Positions 21,099 to 29,920 of a DNA stretch of 64,000 nt are shown piece after piece; positions within the stretch are counted from its first letter, which is position 1, and the number at the start of each line of letters is the position of its first letter. Source of the stretch: G963677325 sp963810555. Its GTDB lineage: Bacteria > Bacteroidota > Bacteroidia > Bacteroidales > Prolixibacteraceae. The position numbers and the translations under genes were made by a program. Below the pieces are notes generated by a model. That model was not told the origin of the DNA and searched no databases. It saw only the letters and a program-made list of their open reading frames with translations. The stretch is taken from the NCBI GenBank assembly GCA_963810555.1, contig CAWENX010000016.1:1-64000 (forward strand). Direction: 5' to 3'.

Positions 21099-22989
21099 TC
21101 CTTTTGTAATTCCTTTTACGGCCGGTATCCTCATTCTGCCGTGGATTCTTCTGTTCAGGTATTCAAGATGGCTGAAAGATTTGGGTATTGAGGATTTCCG
21201 TAAAATCAGACGTGCTTTTTTCTCACTTCGCACTCTTAAAGCATTGAAAGAGATTTTTCTTGAATCTTTAATCCATCGGAAAGTATTCAGGGTCAATCCC
21301 CTTCTGGGTTATATGCATATGAGCCTGGCCTTTGGATGGTTTTTGCTTATCGTTGTCGGAAAAACCGAAACATTGTTTTATACAGGCGATGTCGTCAATG
21401 AGATTTATTATCCTGTCTTTTTCAGGTATTTTGAGCTCAATCCGCATTCCTCGGTCATGTTGAGATCTTTCAACGCAATGATGGATATTATACTGATCTT
21501 TATCCTTACCGGCCTGATCTTCGCTGTTATTAAAAGATTCCGTTCCCGCGCGACCGGTTTAAAAAAGATCACCAAACATTCAACTATTGACCGTCTGTCT
21601 TTGACTTTTTTGTGGATGATCTTCCCCCTGCGCCTTCTTGCTGAAAGCTCAACGGCCTCCTACTCCGGAAACGGGAGCATCATTTCACAGCCTCTTGGTG
21701 ATTTTCTCTCCGGATTTTTACCAACCTATGAACTTTCGATGATTTTCTGGTGGCTCTATTCCATATCGCTTGGCGCTTTTCTTTTGTCCATCCCTTTTAC
21801 CCGTTATATGCATATTCCCACCGAGGTTGTCCTGATACTTTTAAGGAACTGGGGAATCAAAACCAAGGACAAACTGACCGGTTACGGTGAAATTGAATTA
21901 CAGTCCTGCTCCCGCTGCGGAATTTGTATCGATCCCTGCCAGATGAGTTCCCAGGGTGGAAACAGCACCACACAGATGGTCTATTTTTTAAGGGATCTGC
22001 GTTACAGCAAACCTGCCCCTGCCCTGTCGGACAATTGCTTGATGTGCGGAAGATGCAATGAAATTTGTCCTGTTGGGATTGACCTTACAAATCAGAGGCT
22101 GATCCAAAGGAAGAAACAATCAATTGCTCTCAAACACGATTTCTCATACCTCTCTGACCATCAGAACTTAAGAACAGAGACGGGAGACAGGAGACGGGAG
22201 ACGGGAGACCGGAGAACGGAGAACGGAGAAGGGAGAACGGAGAGCGCTGATGTTGTTTATTTTGCCGGGTGCATGAGCCATCTTTCACCTTCTTTGATCC
22301 GTTCGATGACAAAAATATTCAATGCCGCAAAAATAAACTGGCTTTTCCTCGACGAAAAAGGAAGCGTATGCTGCGGCCGTCCTTTAAAGCTTTCGGGACA
22401 GTTTGAAGCAGCCAATGAACTGGTTGAAAATAACCGGAGGCAGATATTAGCTTCAGGGGCAAAAACGCTGGTTACCTCCTGCCCTATCTGTTATAAAAGC
22501 TTCACCGAAGATTACAACCTCGACCTGAAAATCATGCATCACAGTGAATATTTACCGGAACTTCTCAGGAAGAAGAAACTGAAGATCCATTCTACTGATA
22601 ATAAAATCGTTTACCACGATCCCTGCGAACTGGGCAGAGGTTCAGGCATTTATGATCAGCCCCGTGAACTGCTCAGCAGTTTTGCTGAATTAGTGCCCGT
22701 CCTGAACGAAAAAGCAGATTCACTTTGCTGCGGAGGCAGTCTGGGAAATCTTTCCATCAATCCTGAGGAAAGAATTAAGATTCAAAAAGCTACAGCCGGT
22801 GTTCTCAACGATCCTGATCCTGATTTGGTTGCAACTTCCTGTCCTTTATGCAGAAAAAGCATCGGACAATTTTCAGAAAAACCTGTCAGGGATATTGCTG
22901 AACTTGTTGCCTCAAACCTGGTAACCGTTAAAACAAGTACAAAGGTTAAAAAACAAGCTGATGAGATACCCGAACTGATTGAAATATAA
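21082..22989 (+). CDS. Membrane HdrE/HdrD-like fusion with two CCG domains
   Basis: 635 residues. The N-terminal third is a membrane domain of about five helices like the nitrate reductase gamma/HdrE cytochrome part (His-containing YMHMSLAFGWFLLIVVGKT). Two [4Fe-4S] sites follow (CSRCGICIDPC and CLMCGRCNEICPVG), then two complete CCG domains (FAGCMSH/SVCCGRP/SCPICYK and DPCELG/LCCGGSL/SCPLCRK). This is a DsrMK/HdrED-type quinol- or menaquinol-linked disulfide or thiol reductase unit. Between ferredoxin and CCG parts sits an in-frame 70-bp repeat (22171-22240) encoding DRRxETG-like residues in what must be a flexible linker. It is the last gene of the operon. Confidence 0.86.
   Translation: MSLLFNPFVIPFTAGILILPWILLFRYSRWLKDLGIEDFRKIRRAFFSLRTLKALKEIFLESLIHRKVFRVNPLLGYMHMSLAFGWFLLIVVGKTETLFYTGDVVNEIYYPVFFRYFELNPHSSVMLRSFNAMMDIILIFILTGLIFAVIKRFRSRATGLKKITKHSTIDRLSLTFLWMIFPLRLLAESSTASYSGNGSIISQPLGDFLSGFLPTYELSMIFWWLYSISLGAFLLSIPFTRYMHIPTEVVLILLRNWGIKTKDKLTGYGEIELQSCSRCGICIDPCQMSSQGGNSTTQMVYFLRDLRYSKPAPALSDNCLMCGRCNEICPVGIDLTNQRLIQRKKQSIALKHDFSYLSDHQNLRTETGDRRRETGDRRTENGEGRTESADVVYFAGCMSHLSPSLIRSMTKIFNAAKINWLFLDEKGSVCCGRPLKLSGQFEAANELVENNRRQILASGAKTLVTSCPICYKSFTEDYNLDLKIMHHSEYLPELLRKKKLKIHSTDNKIVYHDPCELGRGSGIYDQPRELLSSFAELVPVLNEKADSLCCGGSLGNLSINPEERIKIQKATAGVLNDPDPDLVATSCPLCRKSIGQFSEKPVRDIAELVASNLVTVKTSTKVKKQADEIPELIEI
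22171..22240 (+). repeat. 7-bp tandem repeat (AGACGGG family) inside Hdr fusion gene
   Basis: Ten 7-bp units (AGACGGG, AGACAGG, AGAACGG variants). Same family and orientation as 7724-7831. It preserves the reading frame of the host gene and falls at a domain boundary. Confidence 0.9.
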
Positions 22990-23080
22990 TGAATTAAAAC
23001 AGGCTAAAGGCTAAAGGCTAAAGGTAGTGAATTACAAGTTCCTTTAGTTTTTACCTCCCCTGAAACTCAGAAATAATGAA

Positions 23081-23599
23081 ATGAAAACCTCAAAATACCT
23101 GGTATGCAATGACCTTCTGGCTAAAGAGGGCGATCCTTCCGAATTCATCCTTCACAATTATCATCCGCGTTTTTTGGCAAAAGTTGAAATCCTTGAAATC
23201 GAAGAGATAGATCAAAGGCCCGAAAAACCCTTTGCCGATGTGCTTTATATAAATTCACAAGGGCGGTTGGATATATACCGTCTGGAGGTGGTGCAGTATT
23301 TTGAAAAGGCCGATGATGAGGATGTCCTGGATGAGCTGTTTCCGGCGCGTGAGTATTACACCGGCTATTTACAGGAACTCGAAAAAGAAGAAGGATTAAA
23401 ACCGGGTTTCCCTATAAAGGATTTCAGTTCTGAACTACCCGGATTAAAAATCATGCAGGGACATAATACCTGGACAGTCATCTGCAATGGTGTTATAGCT
23501 GAATTTGACTCCGAGGACGGCATGAACGAATTCCTTGAGCATGACCTTGAAATAGAATCCGACCTCCTTGACGAGGGAATCATTAATCAGTTTGAATAG
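23081..23599 (+). CDS. Hypothetical acidic cytosolic protein
   Basis: 172 residues, strongly acidic (clusters such as EILEIEEID and DDEDVLDELF), with no signal peptide, membrane helix or cysteine cluster motif. I do not recognise the family. It follows the Hdr-type operon by 91 bp on the same strand and could be co-transcribed with it, but the gap contains a short repeated 'AGGCTAAAGGCTAAAGGC' sequence. Base composition is like the neighbours. Confidence 0.6.
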   Translation: MKTSKYLVCNDLLAKEGDPSEFILHNYHPRFLAKVEILEIEEIDQRPEKPFADVLYINSQGRLDIYRLEVVQYFEKADDEDVLDELFPAREYYTGYLQELEKEEGLKPGFPIKDFSSELPGLKIMQGHNTWTVICNGVIAEFDSEDGMNEFLEHDLEIESDLLDEGIINQFE

Positions 23600-24026
23600 G
23601 CTGTGGGTAATTGACAATTGACAATTGATAATTCACAAATCATAACTCACAGCAGGTAATACTTAATTCTTAATTTTCATTGCCCACCTCCGAATAGTCT
23701 TCAGAATTATATTAATTGAATATCTGTATCTTTACCTGAATTGTCCCATAGGGATATAAGATGGGTAGAAAATCATGTTTTACTACATCTTAAGCGTGCC
23801 TTTAAGTACGCAATAAGTTTTTCTTTTGTAATTGCGAAGGTGATGGCACACAGCTAAGGGTTGAAAAATAAATTTCTAACCATAAATTCTGTCTGACGGC
23901 ACCTTATCTCTGTCTTAGACAATTAAACGAAAATTTATTTTACTTATATTATTCAAATCACAAGTTTCAATAATTGAACCTAAATTTGTCCGAAATAGCG
24001 AACCCGACTCAATACCGATTTATATC
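23600..24026 (+). other. Intergenic region with -7 box
   Basis: 427 bp without a gene. Near 23610-23640 there is a (TTGACAA)-type short repeat. At 23981-23988 TAAATTTG fits the Bacteroidota -7 consensus, 39 bp before the ATG at 24027. Nothing else was recognised. Confidence 0.5.
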
Positions 24027-27000
24027 ATGAAAGAAATTATAAAGAGATTGAGGTACATCCTTTTCACCTTCCTGATCACGTCTTCCTTATTCACCTCATG
24101 CGTAAGGACAACTGAAGAAGATTACAGCTGGGATATAAAGCCTTACGGAGAGTTAACCTTTTGCTCTGAAAAAAACGGGGCCCTCTACCCTTTGCCGTTG
24201 GTTTCAGACAACGGTGCTCAGTCTGAAAAGGAATGGAATATCGGCGTCTGCTGGAAAGAGGAAAGAGATATCGACCACATCGAACTGGAATATGAGGGTA
24301 AATTGCCTGAATCTCTTGTCAAAGATACCAAAGTACAATACTGGCAAAGAACCTGGCCCGGCCCCGCTCCCAAAGAGCATACTATTGAAGATCCGATGGA
24401 TGATCCCTGGCAGGGTAAATGGCTCACGGCGGAAACTGATTATAAGATTGACGGAAATAAAGTCATTTACAGTTTCAAACCGATGACCACTAATGAAAAC
24501 AGGTTGGCCGGAAACCTTCCCGATGCGGTAACCTACAGGCGGACCCTTAAATTAAGATTAGTCTGTACCACGAAGCCCCTTCCGCTCAAAGCATTCAGAG
24601 TCATATCGCCCACAATTTCAAAAAAATTGTCGGTTTTTATATCCTTTACCGTTGGCTTTAGCCAACGGGGCTGTGATAAATCTTTAAACAAACCTGTCGA
24701 AGGCAGGCTGGAGATTTATAATGGAAGAATTGAAAAGGTGTCAGGCTGGAAATGGGATTCACAGGATACCCTGAAATCAGATTACGGCTGGAAATTTCAA
24801 CCATCTGATCAATCAAAAGGGATAAAAGCTGATATAGTTGCTGCATCTCCCTCTTTATCCGGTTCTAACGATTTAACGGTTGTTACCGTTCGATCATCCG
24901 AAGGAAACTTTTCATTTTCAGTAAATGATCTGAACAAAGGGCCGGTTTATATTCCTGCTTATTCTGCTTATATCACTCTGGCATCTGACACAGCTAAATT
25001 TGATTTATCGGCCATAAAAAAAGGACAGACCATCAGGGAAAGATTAAAAACTGAACCGGAACAAACCTATGAAAGGGCCTGCAGGGAAATCCCAAAGCTT
25101 GACGTGATGCACAGGGAGGATGGAGGAATACTTTATCTTCCATTGGCTGCCGATGCAAGCTGGCAGAAATTTGCAGTGGAATGGGGAGGCGGATTTTTCA
25201 TGAATAAACGCGATACCAAAGCCAAAGGCAAGGAACTGGCCCGCTGCAACTGGAAAGGAAACGAACTGCACTGGAGTGTCGGGACCGGTACAAAACCTGT
25301 ATATATCCGTGATGATAAAACCTCACATATGTCAATCCTTGATGATTATCTTCCTGTGCCTGGGGTGACCTGGAATCAGGAGGGATTGAATTTTCGTGAA
25401 GAAGCCTTTGCTACCCTTCTTGAAGGACCTTTATCACCTTATGATCCCAAACGAAATGAAGAGACTCCTGCCATCCTGATGATGAAATTAAACATCTCAA
25501 ATCCCACTACTGAGAAAAAGCAGACACATATCTGGTTGAAGGCCGAAACTCTTGAAAATCCTTCTCTTCAGGATTTATTCATTATGGATCAGATCAATGG
25601 CAAAAATTATGTGAGGGCAAAAATAAAACTGCCTTCGGAGGCAAAATCATCCGATGTCCAATTAATTAAAAATGTTATTGATATTCCGGTCACTATCCCT
25701 GCAAGCCAATCAGTTTCCTTATACTTATCTGTTCCTTTTGTGGGAGATTTGACAGAAAACAGCAAAAATAAGATTTCATCACTCGACTATACCTTTGAAC
25801 GTCAGAGGGTCATATCATACTGGAGAGATATTGTCGATAAATTCACTGCTTTTAATGTCCCTGAGCCCAAATTCGACGAGATGGCAAGGTCGGTTCTTCC
25901 TCATATCCGAATGAGCACGACCAAAGATCCCAAAAGCGGTCTGTACATGGTTCCTGCCGCATCTTTCGGGTACCAGGTATACTCAAACGAAGCGGCATTT
26001 CAGATTATTTACCTGGATAAGATCGGTGATCACAAAACAGCAGAATCTTATCTTGAAACCTTCCTTAAATTGCAGGGAACCGATCCTATGCCAGGCACAT
26101 TCACAGGCGACCAAAGCGCTGTGTTCCACGGCGGAAAGGTAGATAAGGAATACAATTACACCAGCGGACCTTATAACCTGGATCATGGAACAGTGCTTTG
26201 GGCAATGGGACTCCATTATCTGCTAACCAATGATCAGGGCTGGCTGAAGCATGCCTCACCCAATATGCTTAAAGCGGCCGATTGGATCATCGATCAGAGA
26301 AATCAGACCAAACTGAAAGATAAGGATGGAAATCCAGTCCTTCATTATGGATTAATGCCCGCAGGCCGTTTGGAGGATAATGCCGACTGGGGATTCTGGT
26401 TTGCCGTGAATGCCTATTCCTGGTTGGGATTGCATACCACCGCAGAGGCTTTTAAAAGGGCAGGATTGCCTGAAGCAGAAAGACTTGAAAAGGAAGCGCA
26501 GGACTATCTGAATGATTTACAGAATTCCGTGAAGCGGACAAGCGAATTGTCGCCTGTTGTGAGGCTTAGGAATAATACTTACGTGCCTTTTGTACCTTCG
26601 AGGGTATATCAAAGATTCCGCTATTTCGGGCCGATGCAGTCAGGATATTATTCCAGGTACGGGAAAAAGACTTCAATCACCTACCGGCTTTCTGCAACAA
26701 GAGAGGTTCTTTACGGGCCTATGATCCTGATCAGCACCGGAATACTTGATCCTCACGATCCACTTTCCGAGGCTGTCCTCGACGACTGGGAAGACAATAT
26801 CACACTTTCGAGCTCTCTTGGACAACATATTCACGGAGTGGTGGATGACGAGTACTGGTTCAGCAGGGGCGGAATGGTTTTCCAGCCTAATCTCCAGAAT
26901 CCCATTCAGGCTTATCTGTTAAGGAATGAAATACCGGCCGCCATCCGTAATATTTACAACTCAATGGTTGCATGCCTCTACCGTGATGTCAATGCCTTTA

Positions 27001-27431
27001 CGGAAGAATACAGAAGATGGGAAGTGGGAAGCGGTCCGATGTACAAAATCCCTGATGAATCCAAATTTGAAAACAGGGTCTGCGATATGCTCGTTCTTGA
27101 AGCAGGCAAAGAATTATGGCTCGCTCCCGGCACACCACGATACTGGCTCGAACCGGGAAAAGAAATCCGGCTTTATAAGGCTGCTACAATTTACGGGAAT
27201 GTATCCTACACCTTAAAATGCGGGAAAAAACCAAATACCATAGAGGCCAATATCAGACTTCCTGAAAATTGTTCTGCAGATAAAATCAAACTGTTTGTCA
27301 GGGCGCCTTTTAATCTGCCGATCCAGTCGGTTCTTTTAAACGGTGAAAAATGGAATAATTGGGATACGGCCAAAGAATCAATCGATCTGCCGAAAACAAA
27401 TAAAGAGATCCGCTTACTTGTTTCCTGGTAA
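24027..27431 (+). CDS. Large lipoprotein, predicted six-hairpin glycosidase
   Basis: 1134 residues with a lipoprotein-type leader (LITSSLFTSC). The N-terminal 500 residues are predicted beta-rich (jelly-roll-like segments, repeated tryptophans). The C-terminal half, with DHGTVLWAMGLHYLLTNDQG, KAADWIIDQRNQ and WGFWFAVNAYSWLGL, has the rhythm of an (alpha/alpha)6 barrel as in GH15/GH63/GH65-like glycosidases. Catalytic residues cannot be named confidently. An odd segment GFSQRGCDKSLNKP near residue 210 is encoded by a dispersed palindrome (24649-24668), indicating an in-frame repeat insertion. It is probably an envelope-anchored polysaccharide-degrading enzyme, and it is monocistronic. Confidence 0.65.
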   Translation: MKEIIKRLRYILFTFLITSSLFTSCVRTTEEDYSWDIKPYGELTFCSEKNGALYPLPLVSDNGAQSEKEWNIGVCWKEERDIDHIELEYEGKLPESLVKDTKVQYWQRTWPGPAPKEHTIEDPMDDPWQGKWLTAETDYKIDGNKVIYSFKPMTTNENRLAGNLPDAVTYRRTLKLRLVCTTKPLPLKAFRVISPTISKKLSVFISFTVGFSQRGCDKSLNKPVEGRLEIYNGRIEKVSGWKWDSQDTLKSDYGWKFQPSDQSKGIKADIVAASPSLSGSNDLTVVTVRSSEGNFSFSVNDLNKGPVYIPAYSAYITLASDTAKFDLSAIKKGQTIRERLKTEPEQTYERACREIPKLDVMHREDGGILYLPLAADASWQKFAVEWGGGFFMNKRDTKAKGKELARCNWKGNELHWSVGTGTKPVYIRDDKTSHMSILDDYLPVPGVTWNQEGLNFREEAFATLLEGPLSPYDPKRNEETPAILMMKLNISNPTTEKKQTHIWLKAETLENPSLQDLFIMDQINGKNYVRAKIKLPSEAKSSDVQLIKNVIDIPVTIPASQSVSLYLSVPFVGDLTENSKNKISSLDYTFERQRVISYWRDIVDKFTAFNVPEPKFDEMARSVLPHIRMSTTKDPKSGLYMVPAASFGYQVYSNEAAFQIIYLDKIGDHKTAESYLETFLKLQGTDPMPGTFTGDQSAVFHGGKVDKEYNYTSGPYNLDHGTVLWAMGLHYLLTNDQGWLKHASPNMLKAADWIIDQRNQTKLKDKDGNPVLHYGLMPAGRLEDNADWGFWFAVNAYSWLGLHTTAEAFKRAGLPEAERLEKEAQDYLNDLQNSVKRTSELSPVVRLRNNTYVPFVPSRVYQRFRYFGPMQSGYYSRYGKKTSITYRLSATREVLYGPMILISTGILDPHDPLSEAVLDDWEDNITLSSSLGQHIHGVVDDEYWFSRGGMVFQPNLQNPIQAYLLRNEIPAAIRNIYNSMVACLYRDVNAFTEEYRRWEVGSGPMYKIPDESKFENRVCDMLVLEAGKELWLAPGTPRYWLEPGKEIRLYKAATIYGNVSYTLKCGKKPNTIEANIRLPENCSADKIKLFVRAPFNLPIQSVLLNGEKWNNWDTAKESIDLPKTNKEIRLLVSW
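24649..24668. repeat. CCGTTGGC/GCCAACGG palindrome within a coding region
   Basis: Arms CCGTTGGC (24649-24656) and GCCAACGG (24661-24668) with loop TTTA. Such Thr-Val-Gly-Phe-Ser-encoding palindromes are usually intergenic; here it lies in frame within a glycosidase gene. Confidence 0.75.
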
Positions 27432-27491
27432 AGCCGAACATGGATAAATGGCAGGTTTAATATTCTGAACCATAGTCCCTGTAAGGCTTTA

Positions 27492-27533
27492 AAAAGAGTT
27501 TTATGAAATTTCTTTCATGAAACTCTTTTCATT
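27492..27533 (+). terminator. Hairpin terminator after the glycosidase gene
   Basis: Arms 27492-27508 and 27513-27529 are complementary (AAAAGAGTTTTATGAAA against TTTCATGAAACTCTTTT, one mismatch), followed by CATTTT. It lies 61 bp behind the stop. Confidence 0.65.
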
Positions 27534-27612
27534 TTAAATTTAATATATCGCCCTCTGCTGAATACTGGCTTACAACACTATTCTATCTCCGTATTTTATG
27601 TAAAATTTATCT

Positions 27613-27678
27613 AATGTTTCTGTAATGTTTCTGTAATATTTTATTACACAAACATTACAGAAACATTACAGAAACGTT
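27613..27678. repeat. Long stem-loop built of TGTTTCTGTAA repeats
   Basis: Left arm 27613-27637 and right arm 27654-27678 pair over 25 bp with one mismatch, around a 16-nt loop. Each arm is itself a tandem repeat of an 11-bp motif. It lies between convergent genes and may end transcription from both sides. A further 9-bp hairpin (27784-27792/27802-27810) follows before the minus-strand gene ends at 27880. No gene is credible between 27432 and 27879. Confidence 0.7.
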
Positions 27679-27879
27679 ACACAAACATCGGATTTGATAT
27701 TGCTCACGTATATTGAAAAAAGAAGGAGTATCCGGAGGAAAAATGAGTTTTGAGGAAACGGGACAAGATAATGATAAACAAAAAAAGCAGTCCGGAAAAA
27801 TGACTGCTTTGTGGATTTATGTTAATAACATAAGACACATGCTTTCGTCTCAGCATGAGGCCTTGTTTGATTTAAAGCC

Positions 27880-29649
27880 TTATATACGTTTTTCGAGAAT
27901 GCCCCTCATATTCGAACCCAGGATGGGCAGAAGCGTCTCATCCGGAACGTCCATGGAAAGCAATCGGCCCATTTCCCATGCCGCATCATGTCCCCACCTT
28001 GATTCCCAGGAAATAAAATCGCTGCCGTAAAGGATACGGCGGTTGCCGAGACGTTCAAAGGTTTCTCTCCAGTCAGTCGGGTCAAGGAAACTCCCGCACC
28101 ATTCAAGATAAACATTTGGATTTTGCAAAGCAAGCATTTCTGCGTCATGCCTGTCTGTATTTCCCGAATGGCCAAGAATAAAAGTGGCATTGGGATAACG
28201 GGGAACGATTTCTGTCAGCATTTTGGGAGCATCAACCTTATCGTTCCAGGTATGTAAAAGAATCGGCAAATGATGTTTGTCAGCATATTCCCATACGGGA
28301 TTAAAATCAGGATCGGTAACCGGAATGTTCCAATGGCTGTTGTGCATTTTAAATCCAACGTAGTATTGACGTGAAAATAAATCATCCATCCTTTTTAATA
28401 ATCCTGCAATATCATTCTTTTCCGTTTTAAAAGCCAGACCGCTGAAATATCCGTGGAAACGGTCGCCATACTTGCTCAGGTTTTCTTCTATATAGGTTTT
28501 ACCCTCCTGTAAATCACGCGGATAAACTGTATATTCTGCAATGATCATTGAACGTACACCCAGTTTGTCCATTTTTTGAATGGCTAGTTTAGCATGTGAA
28601 TCGATATCCGTCTGATCATGATCCTCCCAGGCGGCAGTGGTTCTGCAGAGATGCGTATGAGCATCAATAAACTCCCTACCGAGACTTTCTCTTCGAAGCA
28701 AGCGGTGCCAGAGTTTTTCTCCTTTGATGGTTCTGGAATCTGTAAGAGGAGTTTTGATTCCGAGCAACTTTTCAAGGTTGCCATGAGCTACTTTTACAAA
28801 TTGTTCAGGAGTGATGTCCGCATGGGCAAGCGCTGCGATGGAAGCGCCGTTGTTTGACTTGTAACCTGTTCCAAATATAAGCCGCTGCTCTCCGAATTTC
28901 TTTATAATATACTCATTAGCCAGGTAAATATGCTGAAGTGATGTGTCTACATATATATTCGGGCATGATTCCATCAGTTTATAGAGGTTATCCAGAAATA
29001 CCCACATTGCATTTGTGAAAACGATCGAAACCTGAGGAAAATCCTTCGAGAAACTCTTTATCATTTCCAGATCATCGCCAAGATTTTCGAATGAATCAAG
29101 AAACAAAACAGGATTAATTGACTGAATCGATTTCATTAAAGGGGATATATCCTGAAGGTTTTTTCCCGTTTTGCCCGGGAAGAAATGGAAAGCCCTGATT
29201 CTGTGTTTCTCTGCAAGACTCAGAAAATGGTTGAATGAAGTTTGATCGATCAAAAACGAGGGAGATATGATGAATGAAGGAATAATTCTTTCATTGGCAT
29301 TGACCAACTTTATCTCGTTAATCAGCTCTTCATTTCCTTTTATGGGATCCTTGTAGCGTGCATTGGTATGCCAAACCACGGCGCGGTCGATACCCAGCCT
29401 GTCCATGTGGGCCAGAAGGTCAACAGCCTTTGGAAAATCAGGGCGTTTTGGGAATCCGGGGCCGATGTATTTATTGCAGTCAAAGAAAGGCGGAAGAGAG
29501 GTCACGGATTGGCTGCTTTTACCAACTAAAGGAACTGTTTCTTTTAATTCTGAAGGTTCTGTCGCCCAGGAGGGAAGAATAGCGGATGATAAAGTTCCGG
29601 CTGCAAGTCCCTTCATAAAGTCACGCCTGGTAAATCCTGATTTTTTCAT
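27880..29649 (-). CDS. Tat-exported tandem amidohydrolase-2 protein
   Basis: 589 residues. The twin-arginine signal TRRDFMKGLAAG near residue 8 points to folded export. Two amidohydrolase-2 TIM barrels follow. The C-terminal one keeps metal ligands: FIDAHTHLCR (HxH), ILLHTWND, FILGHSGNTD and ILYGSDF. The N-terminal one has lost them: FDCNKYIG replaces DxHxH, and FGTGYKS replaces GSD. The first barrel is thus probably a structural or regulatory pseudo-domain. Family members hydrolyse or decarboxylate cyclic and aromatic acids; the substrate is unknown. It is divergent from the dienelactone hydrolase gene. Confidence 0.82.
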   Translation of the reverse strand: MKKSGFTRRDFMKGLAAGTLSSAILPSWATEPSELKETVPLVGKSSQSVTSLPPFFDCNKYIGPGFPKRPDFPKAVDLLAHMDRLGIDRAVVWHTNARYKDPIKGNEELINEIKLVNANERIIPSFIISPSFLIDQTSFNHFLSLAEKHRIRAFHFFPGKTGKNLQDISPLMKSIQSINPVLFLDSFENLGDDLEMIKSFSKDFPQVSIVFTNAMWVFLDNLYKLMESCPNIYVDTSLQHIYLANEYIIKKFGEQRLIFGTGYKSNNGASIAALAHADITPEQFVKVAHGNLEKLLGIKTPLTDSRTIKGEKLWHRLLRRESLGREFIDAHTHLCRTTAAWEDHDQTDIDSHAKLAIQKMDKLGVRSMIIAEYTVYPRDLQEGKTYIEENLSKYGDRFHGYFSGLAFKTEKNDIAGLLKRMDDLFSRQYYVGFKMHNSHWNIPVTDPDFNPVWEYADKHHLPILLHTWNDKVDAPKMLTEIVPRYPNATFILGHSGNTDRHDAEMLALQNPNVYLEWCGSFLDPTDWRETFERLGNRRILYGSDFISWESRWGHDAAWEMGRLLSMDVPDETLLPILGSNMRGILEKRI

Positions 29650-29920
29650 AATCCCTGAATTTTACCCTGATCCCTGAAAGGTTTCGGGTGATTTAATTAT
29701 ATGAAAGTTAATTCCGATTGAATCTCCCGAAACTAAAAAATATTAATGAATATTCATTAGGATGGCCTGTTTTAATTTTTGGTCAAAATCAAAATCCGGA
29801 TTTTTAATAATCTGCATTTATTGAAAAGGATTGCCGTTCAGATTCCACAATAAAACGTTAAAACCTTTTCATTTCAGGTTTGTTTATACCAGAAATTTTA
29901 TTCATCTAAAATCATAAATC

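Noticed and set aside
17865..22989. Methanogen-type heterodisulfide reductase or sulfur-oxidising sHdr locus
   Set aside because: No MvhD, lipoate-binding protein or sulfur-oxidation genes are adjacent, and HdrB has one degenerate site.
23081..23599. Accessory gene of the Hdr-type operon
   Set aside because: Same strand and near, but it has no cofactor motif or recognised link; left as hypothetical.
27713..28030. 105-codon plus-strand frame
   Set aside because: Most of it overlaps the amidohydrolase gene end antisense; the start region is a repeat-rich spacer.
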